Source of the DNA: Lachnospiraceae bacterium
Lineage (GTDB): Bacteria; Bacillota; Clostridia; Lachnospirales; Lachnospiraceae
Length of the DNA: 35,396 nucleotides
NCBI GenBank assembly: GCA_024698345.1
Contig: JAILRH010000201.1
Location: forward strand, 1-35,396
Direction of reading: 5' to 3'
Positions 15,599-23,853 of this stretch are shown piece by piece. How positions within the stretch are numbered: position 1 is the stretch's first letter; the number at the start of each line of letters is the position of its first letter. The notes beneath the pieces were generated by a model. The model was not told the origin of the DNA. It ran no database searches and was given only the letters and a program-made list of their open reading frames with translations. Made by a program: the position numbers and the translations under genes.

Positions 15599-16387
15599 AT
15601 GTTAGGTATTATTGGAGCAATGGAAAATGAAGTTGCCGGTTTGAAAGATATGATGCGTGATGTTGAGATTGTAACTTATGCAGGAATGGATTATTATCAC
15701 GGCTTTTTAGAGGAAAAAGAAGTTGTTGTGGTACAGTCAGGTATCGGAAAAGTTAATGCTGCCATCTGTACACAGACGCTTGTTGATAAGTTTAATATAT
15801 CAGCAATCATTAATATAGGAGTTGCAGTTGCCCTTCGTGATGAAACGGAAATTGGTGACGTGGTAATATCGACAGATGCGGTGGAGCACGACATGAATGC
15901 CATGCCACTTGGTTATGACAGAGGTATTATTCCCGGTATGGAGACGTCTTTTTTTGTGGCAGATGACGGATTAATTGAACTTGCCAAAAAGAGTGTTAAC
16001 AAAAACAGTGATGTAACAGTTTTTCAGGGAAGAGTTGTTTCCGGTGACTTGTTTGTAGAAGAGCAGAAGATTAAAGAGAAGCTTATTGCAGAGTTTGACG
16101 GATACTGTGCAGAGATGGAAGGCGGAGCTATTGCTCATTGTGCATGTGTCAACAAAGTTCCCTTCGTAGTTATAAGATTTATCTCTGATAAGTTTGAGAG
16201 TGGTGAAGAGGTGGAGTATTCATCATATGATGCCGGGGTTATGGAGGATTCCATCAGGATTATTGCGGACATGGTAAAGGACTACACTCCACAACAGCCG
16301 GTGGAGAGAAGACCACAGGAGAGAAAGCTTAAGAACAAAGATATTACATATAGGGTAAATTATAAAAACAGCAAACTTTCAAAGTGA
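15599..16387 (+). CDS. mtnN: 5'-methylthioadenosine/S-adenosylhomocysteine nucleosidase
   Basis: This 262-residue protein hydrolyses the glycosidic bond of MTA, SAH and, as known for the family, 5'-deoxyadenosine. The start MLGIIGAMENEV carries the catalytic glutamate region; QSGIGKVNAA, GVAVAL, YCAEMEGGAIAH (substrate-ribose contact) and RFISDK (catalytic aspartate) follow in the usual order. I placed the start at ATG 15599, with GGGGTG just upstream, because the family begins at this methionine; an in-frame GTG at 15542 would add 19 unrelated residues. The C-terminus carries about 30 extra charged residues (QPVERRPQERKLKNKD...) beyond the usual end near 230. It is likely monocistronic. Confidence 0.93.
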   Translation: MLGIIGAMENEVAGLKDMMRDVEIVTYAGMDYYHGFLEEKEVVVVQSGIGKVNAAICTQTLVDKFNISAIINIGVAVALRDETEIGDVVISTDAVEHDMNAMPLGYDRGIIPGMETSFFVADDGLIELAKKSVNKNSDVTVFQGRVVSGDLFVEEQKIKEKLIAEFDGYCAEMEGGAIAHCACVNKVPFVVIRFISDKFESGEEVEYSSYDAGVMEDSIRIIADMVKDYTPQQPVERRPQERKLKNKDITYRVNYKNSKLSK

Positions 16388-16501
16388 TGCAGTCGATAAT
16401 AGCATTCGATTTTTGTGTTATTCCCAAATAATAGCAGCATTTGTCGAACGATTTTTAGTGAATGACCATCTCATGTGTGATAGGATATTTAGTGTCAGAT
16501 A

Positions 16502-16525
16502 ATACTATTTTAACCAAAATGGTAT
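16502..16525 (+). promoter_or_regulatory. Inverted repeat upstream of the membrane protein gene
   Basis: ATACTATTTT and AAAATGGTAT pair as a 10-bp stem (one G-T pair) with loop AACC, 37 bp before the start at 16563. No T-run follows, so it is not a standard terminator. It may be an operator or an mRNA hairpin. AATACTATT recurs about 37 bp downstream. Confidence 0.4.
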
Positions 16526-16562
16526 CATAGTCAGGAATACTATTATTAGCAGGAGGTGGCCT

Positions 16563-17231
16563 ATGGAAAATGTAATACATATTTTAAGACAAAAGAATAT
16601 TTATTTTAACGAAAGATACTTCCTATGGTCTATGGGAAGTATTTTTTTGTTTGGAATTGTCAGTGGGATGGTAACGCTGTCGATTTACAGGTCGTTGAGG
16701 GAAGAAGCCGGTCAGATGGGCAAGAGCGATATGGTGGTACTAAAGCAGATAAAGATGAAATACGAACAGTTTATTATAATAAACGGAAGCGTGCTAAATA
16801 CCTATAGAATGGTGGAGCGATACATAAGAAATTATAAAGCGTGGAAGGTGCGGATATCTTCATGGAGAAAACTTATAAATGCGTGTGAACTGCTTCTTAT
16901 TATGGTCTCGGGGGTGACGGGGACCATTCTGTACGCAGCTAACCACGACAAAGAAAAGGTAATGATGATAATAGTAGTTGGCGGCTTCTTGGCATACGCA
17001 CTGTTTATGTATGAACGACTGATTAAAATTGAAGATAAGGAGAAGGACCTGGTGTGTTATATAACTGATTATCTGGACAACACCCTGAATACCAAGGCCC
17101 AAAGAACAGTAAGAACCGAGTGTACGGTGAGGGATATAGAAAAGCGAATGGAGGAGGAAAAGGCGAGAATAAGAGAGAACAAGAGAAAACAGGAGAAAGT
17201 GTTATCTGACATACTGGACAATTATCTTTGA
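16563..17231 (+). CDS. Unknown membrane protein with C-terminal charged helix
   Basis: I do not recognise this 222-residue protein. It has three likely membrane helices, about residues 21-41, 104-124 and 131-150, with a basic cytoplasmic or extracytoplasmic segment of 60 residues between the first two. The last 40 residues (VRDIEKRMEEEKARIRENKRKQ...) are strongly charged and probably a coiled coil. A strong ribosome site, AGGAGG, lies 6-10 bp before ATG 16563. The reading frame is uninterrupted and there is no better overlapping frame, so it is a real gene. Its neighbours are housekeeping genes and give no hint of function. Confidence 0.8.
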   Translation: MENVIHILRQKNIYFNERYFLWSMGSIFLFGIVSGMVTLSIYRSLREEAGQMGKSDMVVLKQIKMKYEQFIIINGSVLNTYRMVERYIRNYKAWKVRISSWRKLINACELLLIMVSGVTGTILYAANHDKEKVMMIIVVGGFLAYALFMYERLIKIEDKEKDLVCYITDYLDNTLNTKAQRTVRTECTVRDIEKRMEEEKARIRENKRKQEKVLSDILDNYL

Positions 17232-17374
17232 GAAAAGTTATAAAAATCAAATATATCAAGGTTACCATCACAATTGTGAATCTGAAGATGAAGATACTAG
17301 CAATTGTTATAGTTGGTCTACAGAATAAATATAAAAAAAGAAATGTGTGACAGAATAATAAAAAATATATGCTA

Positions 17375-17403
17375 TTGCTAAAATCGTTTCGAATGGTTAT
17401 AAT
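17375..17403 (+). promoter_or_regulatory. Sigma-A promoter of pgi
   Basis: TTGCTA (17375-17380), a 17-bp spacer and a perfect TATAAT (17398-17403) lie about 77 bp before the pgi start. The 250-bp gap before pgi contains nothing else I recognise. Confidence 0.78.
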
Positions 17404-17480
17404 TAGTCTTAAAGCTCATAAATCATATGCTTAATGGAAAAATATAATAAATCATAACAAATGCGGAGGAACGAATAAGA

Positions 17481-18827
17481 ATGGGAAAAGTAACGTTTGA
17501 TTATTCAAAGGCACAGTCATTTATCTCAGAGCATGAGATGGAGAGTATGAAAGCAATCGCGGAAAATGCAAAGGAATTATTGTTATCAAGAACAGGTGCA
17601 GGAAATGATTATCTTGGATGGATTGATCTTCCGGTTAACTATGACAAGGAAGAGTTCGCAAGAATCAAAGAAGCTGCAAAGAAGATTCAGTCTAATTCAG
17701 ATGTATTAATCGTAATCGGAATTGGTGGTTCTTACCTTGGAGCAAGAGCTGCAATCGAGTTCTTAAGACATGGTTTCTATAACAACGTATCTAAAGAGAT
17801 TAGAAAAACTCCGGAAATCTACTACGTAGGAAGCAACATTAGTAGTGCATATCTTGTTGATTTGATGGATGTTCTCAAGGATAAAGATGTATCAGTAAAC
17901 GTTATTTCAAAATCAGGAACAACAACAGAGCCTGGTATTGCATTCAGAGTATTCAAGAAATTTCTTGAAAATAAATACGGTGAAGAAGGCGCTAAGGAAA
18001 GAATTTACGCAACAACAGATAAAGTAAAGGGTGCTTTAAAGAACCTTGCTGATGACAAGGGATATGAGACATTTGTAGTACCTGATGATGTTGGAGGACG
18101 TTTCTCAGTTCTCTCAGCAGTAGGTCTTCTTCCAATCGCAGTTTCAGGAGCTGACATTGATAAGCTCATGGAAGGTTTTGCAAGCGGAAGAGAGTTAGCT
18201 CTCAACAATAAGTTTGAAGATAATGATGCAATGAAATATGCAGCAATCAGAAACATCTTACTCAGAAAGGGTAAATGCATCGAGTTAGTTGCAAACTATG
18301 AGCCAAGCCTTCACTACTTCAGTGAGTGGTGGAAACAGCTCTATGGTGAAAGTGAAGGAAAAGATGGAAAGGGTATTTTCCCAACAGCTTGTGACTTCAC
18401 AACAGATCTTCACTCAATGGGTCAGTATATTCAGGATGGACAGAGACTTATGTTCGAGACAGTTCTCAATGTTGAGACTCCAAAGCATGAGTTGATCATC
18501 GAAGCAGAGGATGTTGATCTTGACGGACTTAACTACCTTGCAGGAAAGAACATGGATTTTGTTAACAAGAGTGCAATGAATGGTACTATTCTTGCTCACA
18601 CAGACGGAAATGTTCCAAACCTTATGGTAAATATTCCTGATCAGTCAGAGTTCTCACTTGGTCAGTTAATGTACATGTTTGAATTTGCCTGTGGTGTTAG
18701 TGGATATATCTTAGGAGTTAATCCATTCAATCAGCCGGGTGTTGAAAGTTACAAGAGAAACATGTTTGCTCTTCTTGGAAAGCCTGGATTTGAGGCAGAG
18801 AGAGAAGAACTCATGAAGAGACTGTAA
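17481..18827 (+). CDS. pgi: Glucose-6-phosphate isomerase
   Basis: This 448-residue cytoplasmic enzyme interconverts glucose 6-phosphate and fructose 6-phosphate in glycolysis and gluconeogenesis. Length and sequence fit the short Firmicutes form (about 450 residues). Visible motifs are [15 protein letters not shown] (phosphate loop), [16 protein letters not shown] (SIS-domain phosphate-binding loop), [15 protein letters not shown] (family signature) and [14 protein letters not shown] (C-terminal signature with catalytic-site lysine). GGAGGA precedes ATG 17481. Codon use looks smoother, with more CTC and CTT, than in the AT-rich cluster genes, as expected for a highly expressed gene. Confidence 0.98.
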   Translation: MGKVTFDYSKAQSFISEHEMESMKAIAENAKELLLSRTGAGNDYLGWIDLPVNYDKEEFARIKEAAKKIQSNSDVLIVIGIGGSYLGARAAIEFLRHGFYNNVSKEIRKTPEIYYVGSNISSAYLVDLMDVLKDKDVSVNVISKSGTTTEPGIAFRVFKKFLENKYGEEGAKERIYATTDKVKGALKNLADDKGYETFVVPDDVGGRFSVLSAVGLLPIAVSGADIDKLMEGFASGRELALNNKFEDNDAMKYAAIRNILLRKGKCIELVANYEPSLHYFSEWWKQLYGESEGKDGKGIFPTACDFTTDLHSMGQYIQDGQRLMFETVLNVETPKHELIIEAEDVDLDGLNYLAGKNMDFVNKSAMNGTILAHTDGNVPNLMVNIPDQSEFSLGQLMYMFEFACGVSGYILGVNPFNQPGVESYKRNMFALLGKPGFEAEREELMKRL

Positions 18828-19018
18828 TTTAAGAAGGAGTCTAAATCCCTTTTTAATGAATAATTTCTGGTGAGATTGTAGAAATAAACAGATAAATAAA
18901 ATAATAAAATAATAAAATAATAAAAGAATAACAGAACTCCCTTTGAGATGGTAACGTGATAATGCACGCCGTTTTGAAGGGAGTTTGTCTACTTCTTGAA
19001 GGGAGTTTGTCTACTTGA
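18828..19018 (+). repeat. pgi downstream region: A/T microsatellite, compound hairpin and 22-bp tandem repeat
   Basis: An 8-bp-period AATAAAAT-type microsatellite occupies about 18895-18928. It is followed by a compound hairpin, AACTCCCTT (18935-18943) pairing with AAGGGAGTT (18977-18985), with an inner CGTG/CACG stem. The 3' arm belongs to a 21-nt sequence beginning TTGAAGGGAGTTTGTC that occurs twice exactly (18974-18994 and 18996-19016, period 22). The second copy ends 2 bp before the -35 of the next promoter. The whole gap 18828-19134 has no gene. No good T-run follows the hairpin. Confidence 0.75.
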
Positions 19019-19047
19019 TTGACTCAGGAGTAGTTTTTATTTATAAT
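19019..19047 (+). promoter_or_regulatory. Strong sigma-A promoter of the secreted protein gene
   Basis: TTGACT (19019-19024), a 17-bp spacer and a perfect TATAAT (19042-19047) predict a start near 19054 and a leader of about 80 nt before ATG 19135. Two exact direct repeats lie immediately upstream of the -35. Confidence 0.85.
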
Positions 19048-19134
19048 GATGAAAGTTAAATGTGCAAATCTTGAATATCCGAAAAATATAATAACTTAAA
19101 TGCAAATAATTATTATAGGAGAAGGATAGTAAAG

Positions 19135-20037
19135 ATGAAAAAATTAATATTATTTATGTTTGCTTTATTTGTAAGTATCATGCAGGCAGAAGTTTATGCA
19201 GGAGAGAATGAGCCTAAATGGATAGAAGTTGGAGAGGCCGTTCATGTTAATGGAAATTCTGGAAACTATTATCTGCAGGTTGATGAAGAGTGCGAGTACA
19301 GTATTTGTGCATATAATGCCAATCAGTGCGATACTTTTTTGAAATTGTATGAGGGAGAGGTATTGCTGGAAACGGCTGATGACAGCGACGGGAGATATGG
19401 CAAGTATGGTAATTTTTTGGTGAATATAGTACTGATTCCGGGAAAACAGTATACTCTAAGTGTAACTGATGATTTAGAGTCAGGCACCGGATTTGTATTT
19501 GCTGTAGTAAAGAAAGGAAGTTCACTGCCGGAATATGACGGAAAGATAGTGGATGATTACGTGGATTGGGACAGCAAATATGAAGATGAGAGCAGGGATT
19601 GCAAAAGCGAAGCCGAGAGCATGAATTCAAAAAATGAAGCCGAGAGCAGGGAGCTAAAGGCCAAGCAAAATAACAGTGAAATTGCAACATCATTAACAGA
19701 AAATGAAACAGTCAAAAGTGCTGATTCAAATTCATCCAAACAAATAGACAAATCCGGAAACAATAAAGTTAAAACAAAAGTAACTACTTATAAGTTGACA
19801 AAGAAAAAATTGGTTATAAGATATAAAAAAGTAAAGTCGGCGGTCAAGTATGAGATACGGTGGAGCAATGATAAAAAGTTTAAAAAAGTACACAAGCTTT
19901 TTAAAAAAGGAACAAAGTTTTCGATTAATATAAATAAGCATAAAAAATATTATGTAACAGTAAGACCAATACTGTACAGGGGTAAAAAGATGACAAAGTG
20001 GTCAAAAATCAAAAAAATAGTATTAAGAAAACTTTAA
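19135..20037 (+). CDS. Secreted protein with basic FN3-like C-terminus
   Basis: This 300-residue protein begins with a Sec signal peptide (MKKLILFMFALFVSIMQAEVYA, cleavage near residue 22). Residues about 30-130 resemble bacterial pre-peptidase C-terminal-type beta domains (GNSGNYYLQVDEE..., CDTFLKLYEG..., ...YTLSVTDD). A polar linker with repeated SE/AESR segments follows (about 145-205). The last 90 residues (VKYEIRWSNDKKFKK ... KKYYVTVRPIL ... KWSKIKK) look like a lysine-rich fibronectin type III-like domain. The next gene has a related C-terminus. Export and attachment to anionic wall polymers through the basic domain is inference. There is no LPXTG motif. The start is supported by GGAGAAGG upstream and by the signal peptide. 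Confidence 0.85.
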   Translation: MKKLILFMFALFVSIMQAEVYAGENEPKWIEVGEAVHVNGNSGNYYLQVDEECEYSICAYNANQCDTFLKLYEGEVLLETADDSDGRYGKYGNFLVNIVLIPGKQYTLSVTDDLESGTGFVFAVVKKGSSLPEYDGKIVDDYVDWDSKYEDESRDCKSEAESMNSKNEAESRELKAKQNNSEIATSLTENETVKSADSNSSKQIDKSGNNKVKTKVTTYKLTKKKLVIRYKKVKSAVKYEIRWSNDKKFKKVHKLFKKGTKFSININKHKKYYVTVRPILYRGKKMTKWSKIKKIVLRKL

Positions 20038-20073
20038 AAAAGCATTTTGCATATTTCGGAATAAAAAAATGTA

Positions 20074-20082
20074 TGTTATAAT
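20074..20082 (+). promoter_or_regulatory. Extended -10 promoter of the second secreted protein gene
   Basis: TGTTATAAT gives a perfect TATAAT (20077-20082) with the TGn extension. No good -35 lies 17 bp upstream. It is 32 bp before ATG 20114, so the leader would be short. Confidence 0.6.
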
Positions 20083-20113
20083 CATGTACAGTATTGAGAT
20101 TAAGGAGGTAACT

Positions 20114-20920
20114 ATGAAAACATACACAAACAAAGTGTTAGCATTATCGTTAGCAACAGTGTTAACTTTTTCTGCCGGTTATATTGGCAGTGTTTCAACA
20201 AATACGCGAGTACATGCAGATTCGGTAAATGAGGATGGTGACATCATCACAAATCCATACGGAGATATATTCGAAGATGAATCAGATGAGACAATGCCTG
20301 ATATAGAGACAACAACACCGGATCCAAACGTAGAGACAACAACACCGGATCCAAACGTAGAGACAACAACACCGGATCCAAACGCAGAAACAACAGTAGA
20401 TCCAAACGTAGAGACAACAACACCGGATCCAAACATAGAGACAACAACACCGGATCCAAACGCAGAAACAACAGTAGATACAAGCAAAGAAACAACAGTA
20501 GATACAAGCAAGGAGACAACAACAGCTCCTGTAACAACAGCAACTCCTTCAACAACAGCAGTTCATGCAACGACAGCAGTTCCTGCAACAACAGCAGTTC
20601 CTGCAACGACAGCAGTTCCTGCAACAACAAAAGCTACTTTAGCAAAAGCTAAGATTAAGGCAGCTAAGAGAGCAAAGAACAAGAAGAAAGTTAAACTTAC
20701 AATTGTTAAAGTAAACGGTGCTTCAGGATATGAGATTATGTATTCAACATCTAAGAAGTTCACTAAAAAGACAACAAAGACAGTTAAGACTGTAAAGCCA
20801 ACAAAGACAATTAATAAGCTCAAGACAAACAAAAAATATTTCTTCAAGGTAAGAGCATTTGCCGGAAAAGGAAAGAACATTACAGTTGGTGCGTGGTCAA
20901 AGGTAAAGAAAGTTAAATAA
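20114..20920 (+). CDS. Secreted protein with Thr-rich repeats and basic FN3-like C-terminus
   Basis: This 268-residue protein has a signal peptide (MKTYTNKVLALSLATVLTFSAGYIG..., cleavage probably after VHA near 35). A short acidic segment follows, then a threonine/proline-rich repeat region built from ETTTPDPN- and TTAVPA-type units, and then a C-terminal lysine-rich FN3-like domain (GASGYEIMYSTSKKFTKK ... KKYFFKVRAFAG ... GAWSKVKK). The C-terminus is clearly related to that of the upstream gene. The repeat region could span the cell wall as a flexible linker. ATG 20114 is preceded by AAGGAGGT at 20102-20109; an upstream in-frame ATG at 20069 overlaps the promoter and is rejected. A strong terminator follows. 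The binding partner is unknown. Confidence 0.88.
   Translation: MKTYTNKVLALSLATVLTFSAGYIGSVSTNTRVHADSVNEDGDIITNPYGDIFEDESDETMPDIETTTPDPNVETTTPDPNVETTTPDPNAETTVDPNVETTTPDPNIETTTPDPNAETTVDTSKETTVDTSKETTTAPVTTATPSTTAVHATTAVPATTAVPATTAVPATTKATLAKAKIKAAKRAKNKKKVKLTIVKVNGASGYEIMYSTSKKFTKKTTKTVKTVKPTKTINKLKTNKKYFFKVRAFAGKGKNITVGAWSKVKKVK
20306..20630 (+). repeat. In-frame coding repeats (27-bp and 18-bp units)
   Basis: From 20306 the gene holds 27-bp units encoding ETTTPDPN plus one residue. Five full copies occur, with shorter ETTVDPN/ETTVDTSK variants between and after them up to about 20520. A second block (about 20550-20630) has 18-bp units encoding TTAVPA, and the DNA copies are nearly identical. 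Such repeats can change in number by slippage, altering linker length without breaking the frame. Confidence 0.9.
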
Positions 20921-20961
20921 TAATAAATGATAATAACTTATAAGTTGTTATTGAAACTAAT

Positions 20962-20998
20962 AAAAGGCAGTCACTCGGCTTTGGGTGAGCTGCCTTTT
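20962..20998 (+). terminator. Bidirectional-type terminator
   Basis: AAAAGGCAG (20962-20970) pairs with CTGCCTTTT (20990-20998), extended by TCACTC/GGGTGA with one bulged base. The stem is long, and the T-run is part of it. It ends the transcript of the secreted protein genes. Confidence 0.88.
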
Positions 20999-21082
20999 AT
21001 CGTAAAAGGACAAAAATATCAGGGAAACTGCAACTGATGGAATCGGTTGTGAGTAAATTATCGGAAAAGACAGGGAGGTCAC

Positions 21083-22939
21083 ATGTTATATCCAATTGAA
21101 AACAGAGTGAGAGAAGTAAAAAATTTGAACGGAATATGGAATTTCAAAATTGACAGAAACAATGAAGGAATTGAGAAAAAATGGTTTGAGCAGCCATTGA
21201 AAGATACAGTTCCAATGGCGGTTCCTGCGAGTTTTAATGACTTGTTTACAAATGCAGAGGACAGGGAACATGTAGGCTATGTCTGGTATGAGAGAGAATT
21301 TGTCATCCCAAAGAGTTGGGACGATAAAAGAATAGTTTTGAGATTTGGTAGCGCAACTCATCATGCATATGTCTATGTTGACGGAGTGCAGGTTACATTT
21401 CACAAAGGAGGGTTTCTTCCTTTTGAAGTGGAATTGACGGATATTGTTGAAAAAAGTGTGGAGGCGAATCATCGATTGACGGTTGCTCTCAGCAATATTT
21501 TGGACTGGACATGTATTCCATGCGGAGAAGTAATCAGTAAAGAAGGAGAACAGTATCCAAAAGGTTATCACTATCAGGAGACATATTTTGATTTTTATAA
21601 TTATTCCGGACTTCATAGACCGGTGAAACTCTACACAACTCCTAAAAAATATATTAAGGATATCGTGATTAAGACTCAGGTGGAAGGCTTGCAAAGTGAA
21701 TTTGATAACAGAATTTTAATGACCTTGAATGACTATCAAGAGATAGAAAAAGAACTTACACCGTCTGCAAAATCAGCAAATATATATGTCAGTGTGGAAT
21801 CAGATGATGATGTAATGGAGATATCAGTTTTGGATGAGAATGGAAATACGGTTGCACTTATATCTGATAGGGATATTGAAAAGCAGGAAGGATTCTATAG
21901 AGCTACCCTTACTGTTGACAATCCACATTTGTGGAGTCCGGGAAAGGCATATCTCTACAGTGTCAAAGTGGGAGGCAATGAGGACTGTTATACGGAACAG
22001 TTTGGAATAAGGGACATAAAGGTTACTGATAAGCAGTTTATTATAAATGGAATACCTTTCTATTTCAGAGGCTTTGGAAGACATGAGGACAGTGACATTC
22101 ACGGAAAAGGATTGGATGAGGCGTTAAATATCCGCGATTTCAATCTTCTCAAATGGATAGGGGCTAATTCTTTCAGAACATCACATTACCCTTATTCAGA
22201 AGAACACATGATGCTGGCGGACAGAGAGGGGATGGTTGTTATCGACGAAGTTCCCGCAGTGGGAATGTGTTTCTGGGACGGAAATAAAGTATTTGCCGGA
22301 GACAGAGTCAATGATGATACACTAAACCATCATCTCGATATGCTTGAAAGTATGTATCAACGCGATAAGAATCATCCTTGTGTTGTGATGTGGAGTGTTG
22401 CAAATGAGGCGGCAACGCATGAGGATGGAGCGGTACCATATTTTGAAAAAGTGACTTCAAAAATGAGAGAACTTGATGATACAAGACCTATTACAATTGT
22501 GCACACCAGTGGAGTTGATGGGGATAAAGTCAGCCAGTGGGTGGATGTTGTGTGCATAAACAGATATTATGGATGGTATACAGACCACGGTCATACAGAG
22601 GTAATTGGACTTCAGATTAAAAATGAGATGATAAAATGGCATGAAAAATATAACAAGCCAATCATCTTAAGTGAGTACGGGGCTGATACCATTGCGGGAT
22701 ATCACAAACTTCCGGCAGTGGCATTTACTGAAGAATTTCAATGCGAGTATCTCAGTGAATTCAATAAAGTGTTTGATCAGTTGGATTTTATGATTGGAGA
22801 GCATGTGTGGGCCTATTGTGATTTCCAGACAAAACAGGGACTCAACAGAGTTGATGGAAATAAGAAGGGAGTATTTACCAGAAATCGTCAGCCAAAGGCT
22901 GCAGCATTTATGCTAAAAGACAGGTGGAGTGCCAGATAG
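21083..22939 (+). CDS. uidA: Beta-glucuronidase, glycoside hydrolase family 2
   Basis: This 618-residue GH2 enzyme probably removes terminal glucuronic acid from conjugates. It has the sugar-binding jelly-roll (residues about 1-185), an Ig-like domain and a TIM barrel. The acid/base is E442 (WSVANE), the nucleophile E531 (ILSEYGAD), and VIDEVPAVG lies upstream of both. The NxK motif (N593-K595 in GNKKGVFTR), which recognises the carboxylate of glucuronate, separates it from beta-galactosidases. Compared from memory with the E. coli enzyme, the active-site loop after PAVG is about nine residues shorter. No signal peptide is visible, so it is cytoplasmic. GGGAGGTC precedes ATG 21083. No glucuronide transporter or uxu genes lie next to it. 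Confidence 0.95.
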   Translation: MLYPIENRVREVKNLNGIWNFKIDRNNEGIEKKWFEQPLKDTVPMAVPASFNDLFTNAEDREHVGYVWYEREFVIPKSWDDKRIVLRFGSATHHAYVYVDGVQVTFHKGGFLPFEVELTDIVEKSVEANHRLTVALSNILDWTCIPCGEVISKEGEQYPKGYHYQETYFDFYNYSGLHRPVKLYTTPKKYIKDIVIKTQVEGLQSEFDNRILMTLNDYQEIEKELTPSAKSANIYVSVESDDDVMEISVLDENGNTVALISDRDIEKQEGFYRATLTVDNPHLWSPGKAYLYSVKVGGNEDCYTEQFGIRDIKVTDKQFIINGIPFYFRGFGRHEDSDIHGKGLDEALNIRDFNLLKWIGANSFRTSHYPYSEEHMMLADREGMVVIDEVPAVGMCFWDGNKVFAGDRVNDDTLNHHLDMLESMYQRDKNHPCVVMWSVANEAATHEDGAVPYFEKVTSKMRELDDTRPITIVHTSGVDGDKVSQWVDVVCINRYYGWYTDHGHTEVIGLQIKNEMIKWHEKYNKPIILSEYGADTIAGYHKLPAVAFTEEFQCEYLSEFNKVFDQLDFMIGEHVWAYCDFQTKQGLNRVDGNKKGVFTRNRQPKAAAFMLKDRWSAR

Positions 22940-22991
22940 TTGTCTGTACGTATTAAATAAATCAGAAAAAAATAATAACAAATAAAAAAAT

Positions 22992-23032
22992 GTCAGTGCA
23001 AATTCGCAAGAGAAAATGCACTGACTTTTTTT
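22992..23032. terminator. Bidirectional terminator between convergent genes
   Basis: GTCAGTGCA (22992-23000) pairs with TGCACTGAC (23017-23025). A T-run follows on the + strand and an A-run precedes it, so it can also stop transcripts from the minus-strand hemolysin III gene. The loop is 16 bases. Confidence 0.87.
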
Positions 23033-23080
23033 ATCCACAGAGTGGAAAATGAGTAGGATTAAGCCTTCTCACTTTTATAT

Positions 23081-23767
23081 TTAAGATAAATTGCTAGGGA
23101 TTGCGTAAAGCAGTATTGCAAAAAAGTGAAGTACGCTGCCAAGAATAATAAACATATGAAATACAGAGTGCATATATCTGACTTTAGAACCGACACCATA
23201 CAAAACAGCACCGATAGTATAAGCAATTCCGCCAAGCAGAAGAAGCATACCGCCATTAAAAGTCATTACTTCAAAAGTTTGCTTTATAAAGAAAATAATG
23301 CACCATCCCATTGCTAAATAACAAATCATGGAAAACACATTATACTTTTTCAGATCTATAGCAGTCAGAGTACAGGCAAGAACTGCACATCCCCAGACAA
23401 GTCCGAAAAGACACCATGCAGCAACAGGATAAGCAGGACGTAGTTTGAGAAGCAATACAGGAGTGTAACTTCCTGCAATCAGAAAGTAAATTGTGCAGTG
23501 ATCAATAACCTGCATAACTTTCTTTCCCGTGCCCGGCTTCAGACCGTGATAAATGCTGGACATAGTATATAAGTCAATCAGAGTAATGCCGTATATAATG
23601 CTGCAGATAACTCCCAAAGCATTTCCACGAATAGCAGCCATAATAATGCAGAGTACAAGAGCAACTACTCCAAATCCTCCGCCTACTATGTGAGATACCA
23701 TATTAAATATTTCTTCACCTTTTGTGTAATCAGGTAATTTTCTGTCTTTAAGTTTAGTTCTTTTCAT
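23081..23767 (-). CDS. Hemolysin III family (PAQR-type) membrane protein
   Basis: This is a seven-helix integral membrane protein of about 228 residues from the HlyIII/PAQR family. Conserved features are NMVSHIVGGG in helix 1, SSIYHG, IDHCTIYFLIAGSYTP and the late HSVFHMFIILGSVLHF; the S-H-D-H-H set fits the metal site proposed for PAQR hydrolases. Despite the name, a role in membrane-lipid homeostasis is better supported for the family than haemolysis. I start it at the ATG reading leftward from 23767, because GGGAGG lies 6 bp upstream on the minus strand; an upstream in-frame ATG would add 12 residues across the operator region. It is the only minus-strand gene and has its own promoter and putative operator. 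Confidence 0.93.
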   Translation of the reverse strand: MKRTKLKDRKLPDYTKGEEIFNMVSHIVGGGFGVVALVLCIIMAAIRGNALGVICSIIYGITLIDLYTMSSIYHGLKPGTGKKVMQVIDHCTIYFLIAGSYTPVLLLKLRPAYPVAAWCLFGLVWGCAVLACTLTAIDLKKYNVFSMICYLAMGWCIIFFIKQTFEVMTFNGGMLLLLGGIAYTIGAVLYGVGSKVRYMHSVFHMFIILGSVLHFFAILLYAIPSNLS

Positions 23768-23791
23768 TGTAATCCTCCCAATATAACGACA

Positions 23792-23810
23792 TGTAGTATT
23801 CAATACTACA
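23792..23810. promoter_or_regulatory. Perfect 19-bp palindrome, putative operator of the hemolysin III gene
   Basis: TGTAGTATTCAATACTACA is a perfect 9-1-9 inverted repeat, flanked by A and T so that the symmetry extends to 21 bp. It lies directly downstream of the -10 of the minus-strand promoter and should cover its transcription start. That is the usual place for a repressor site. The regulator is not in the window. Confidence 0.6.
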
Positions 23811-23811
23811 T

Positions 23812-23840
23812 AGTATAGTACATAATATGCTAAGAGTCAA
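23812..23840 (-). promoter_or_regulatory. Sigma-A promoter of the hemolysin III gene
   Basis: On the minus strand, TTGACT (complement of 23835-23840), a 17-bp spacer and TATACT (complement of 23812-23817) form a near-consensus promoter about 45 bp upstream of the start codon. Confidence 0.85.
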
Positions 23841-23853
23841 TATGCCCGAATCT

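Noticed and set aside
16625-16807. Small + strand ORF inside the unknown membrane protein gene
   Set aside because: It overlaps a longer frame with a better ribosome site and membrane-protein composition.
20179-20880. Long reverse-strand ORFs opposite the Thr-rich secreted protein
   Set aside because: They are low-complexity shadows of the coding repeats; the + strand has a signal peptide, ribosome site and terminator.
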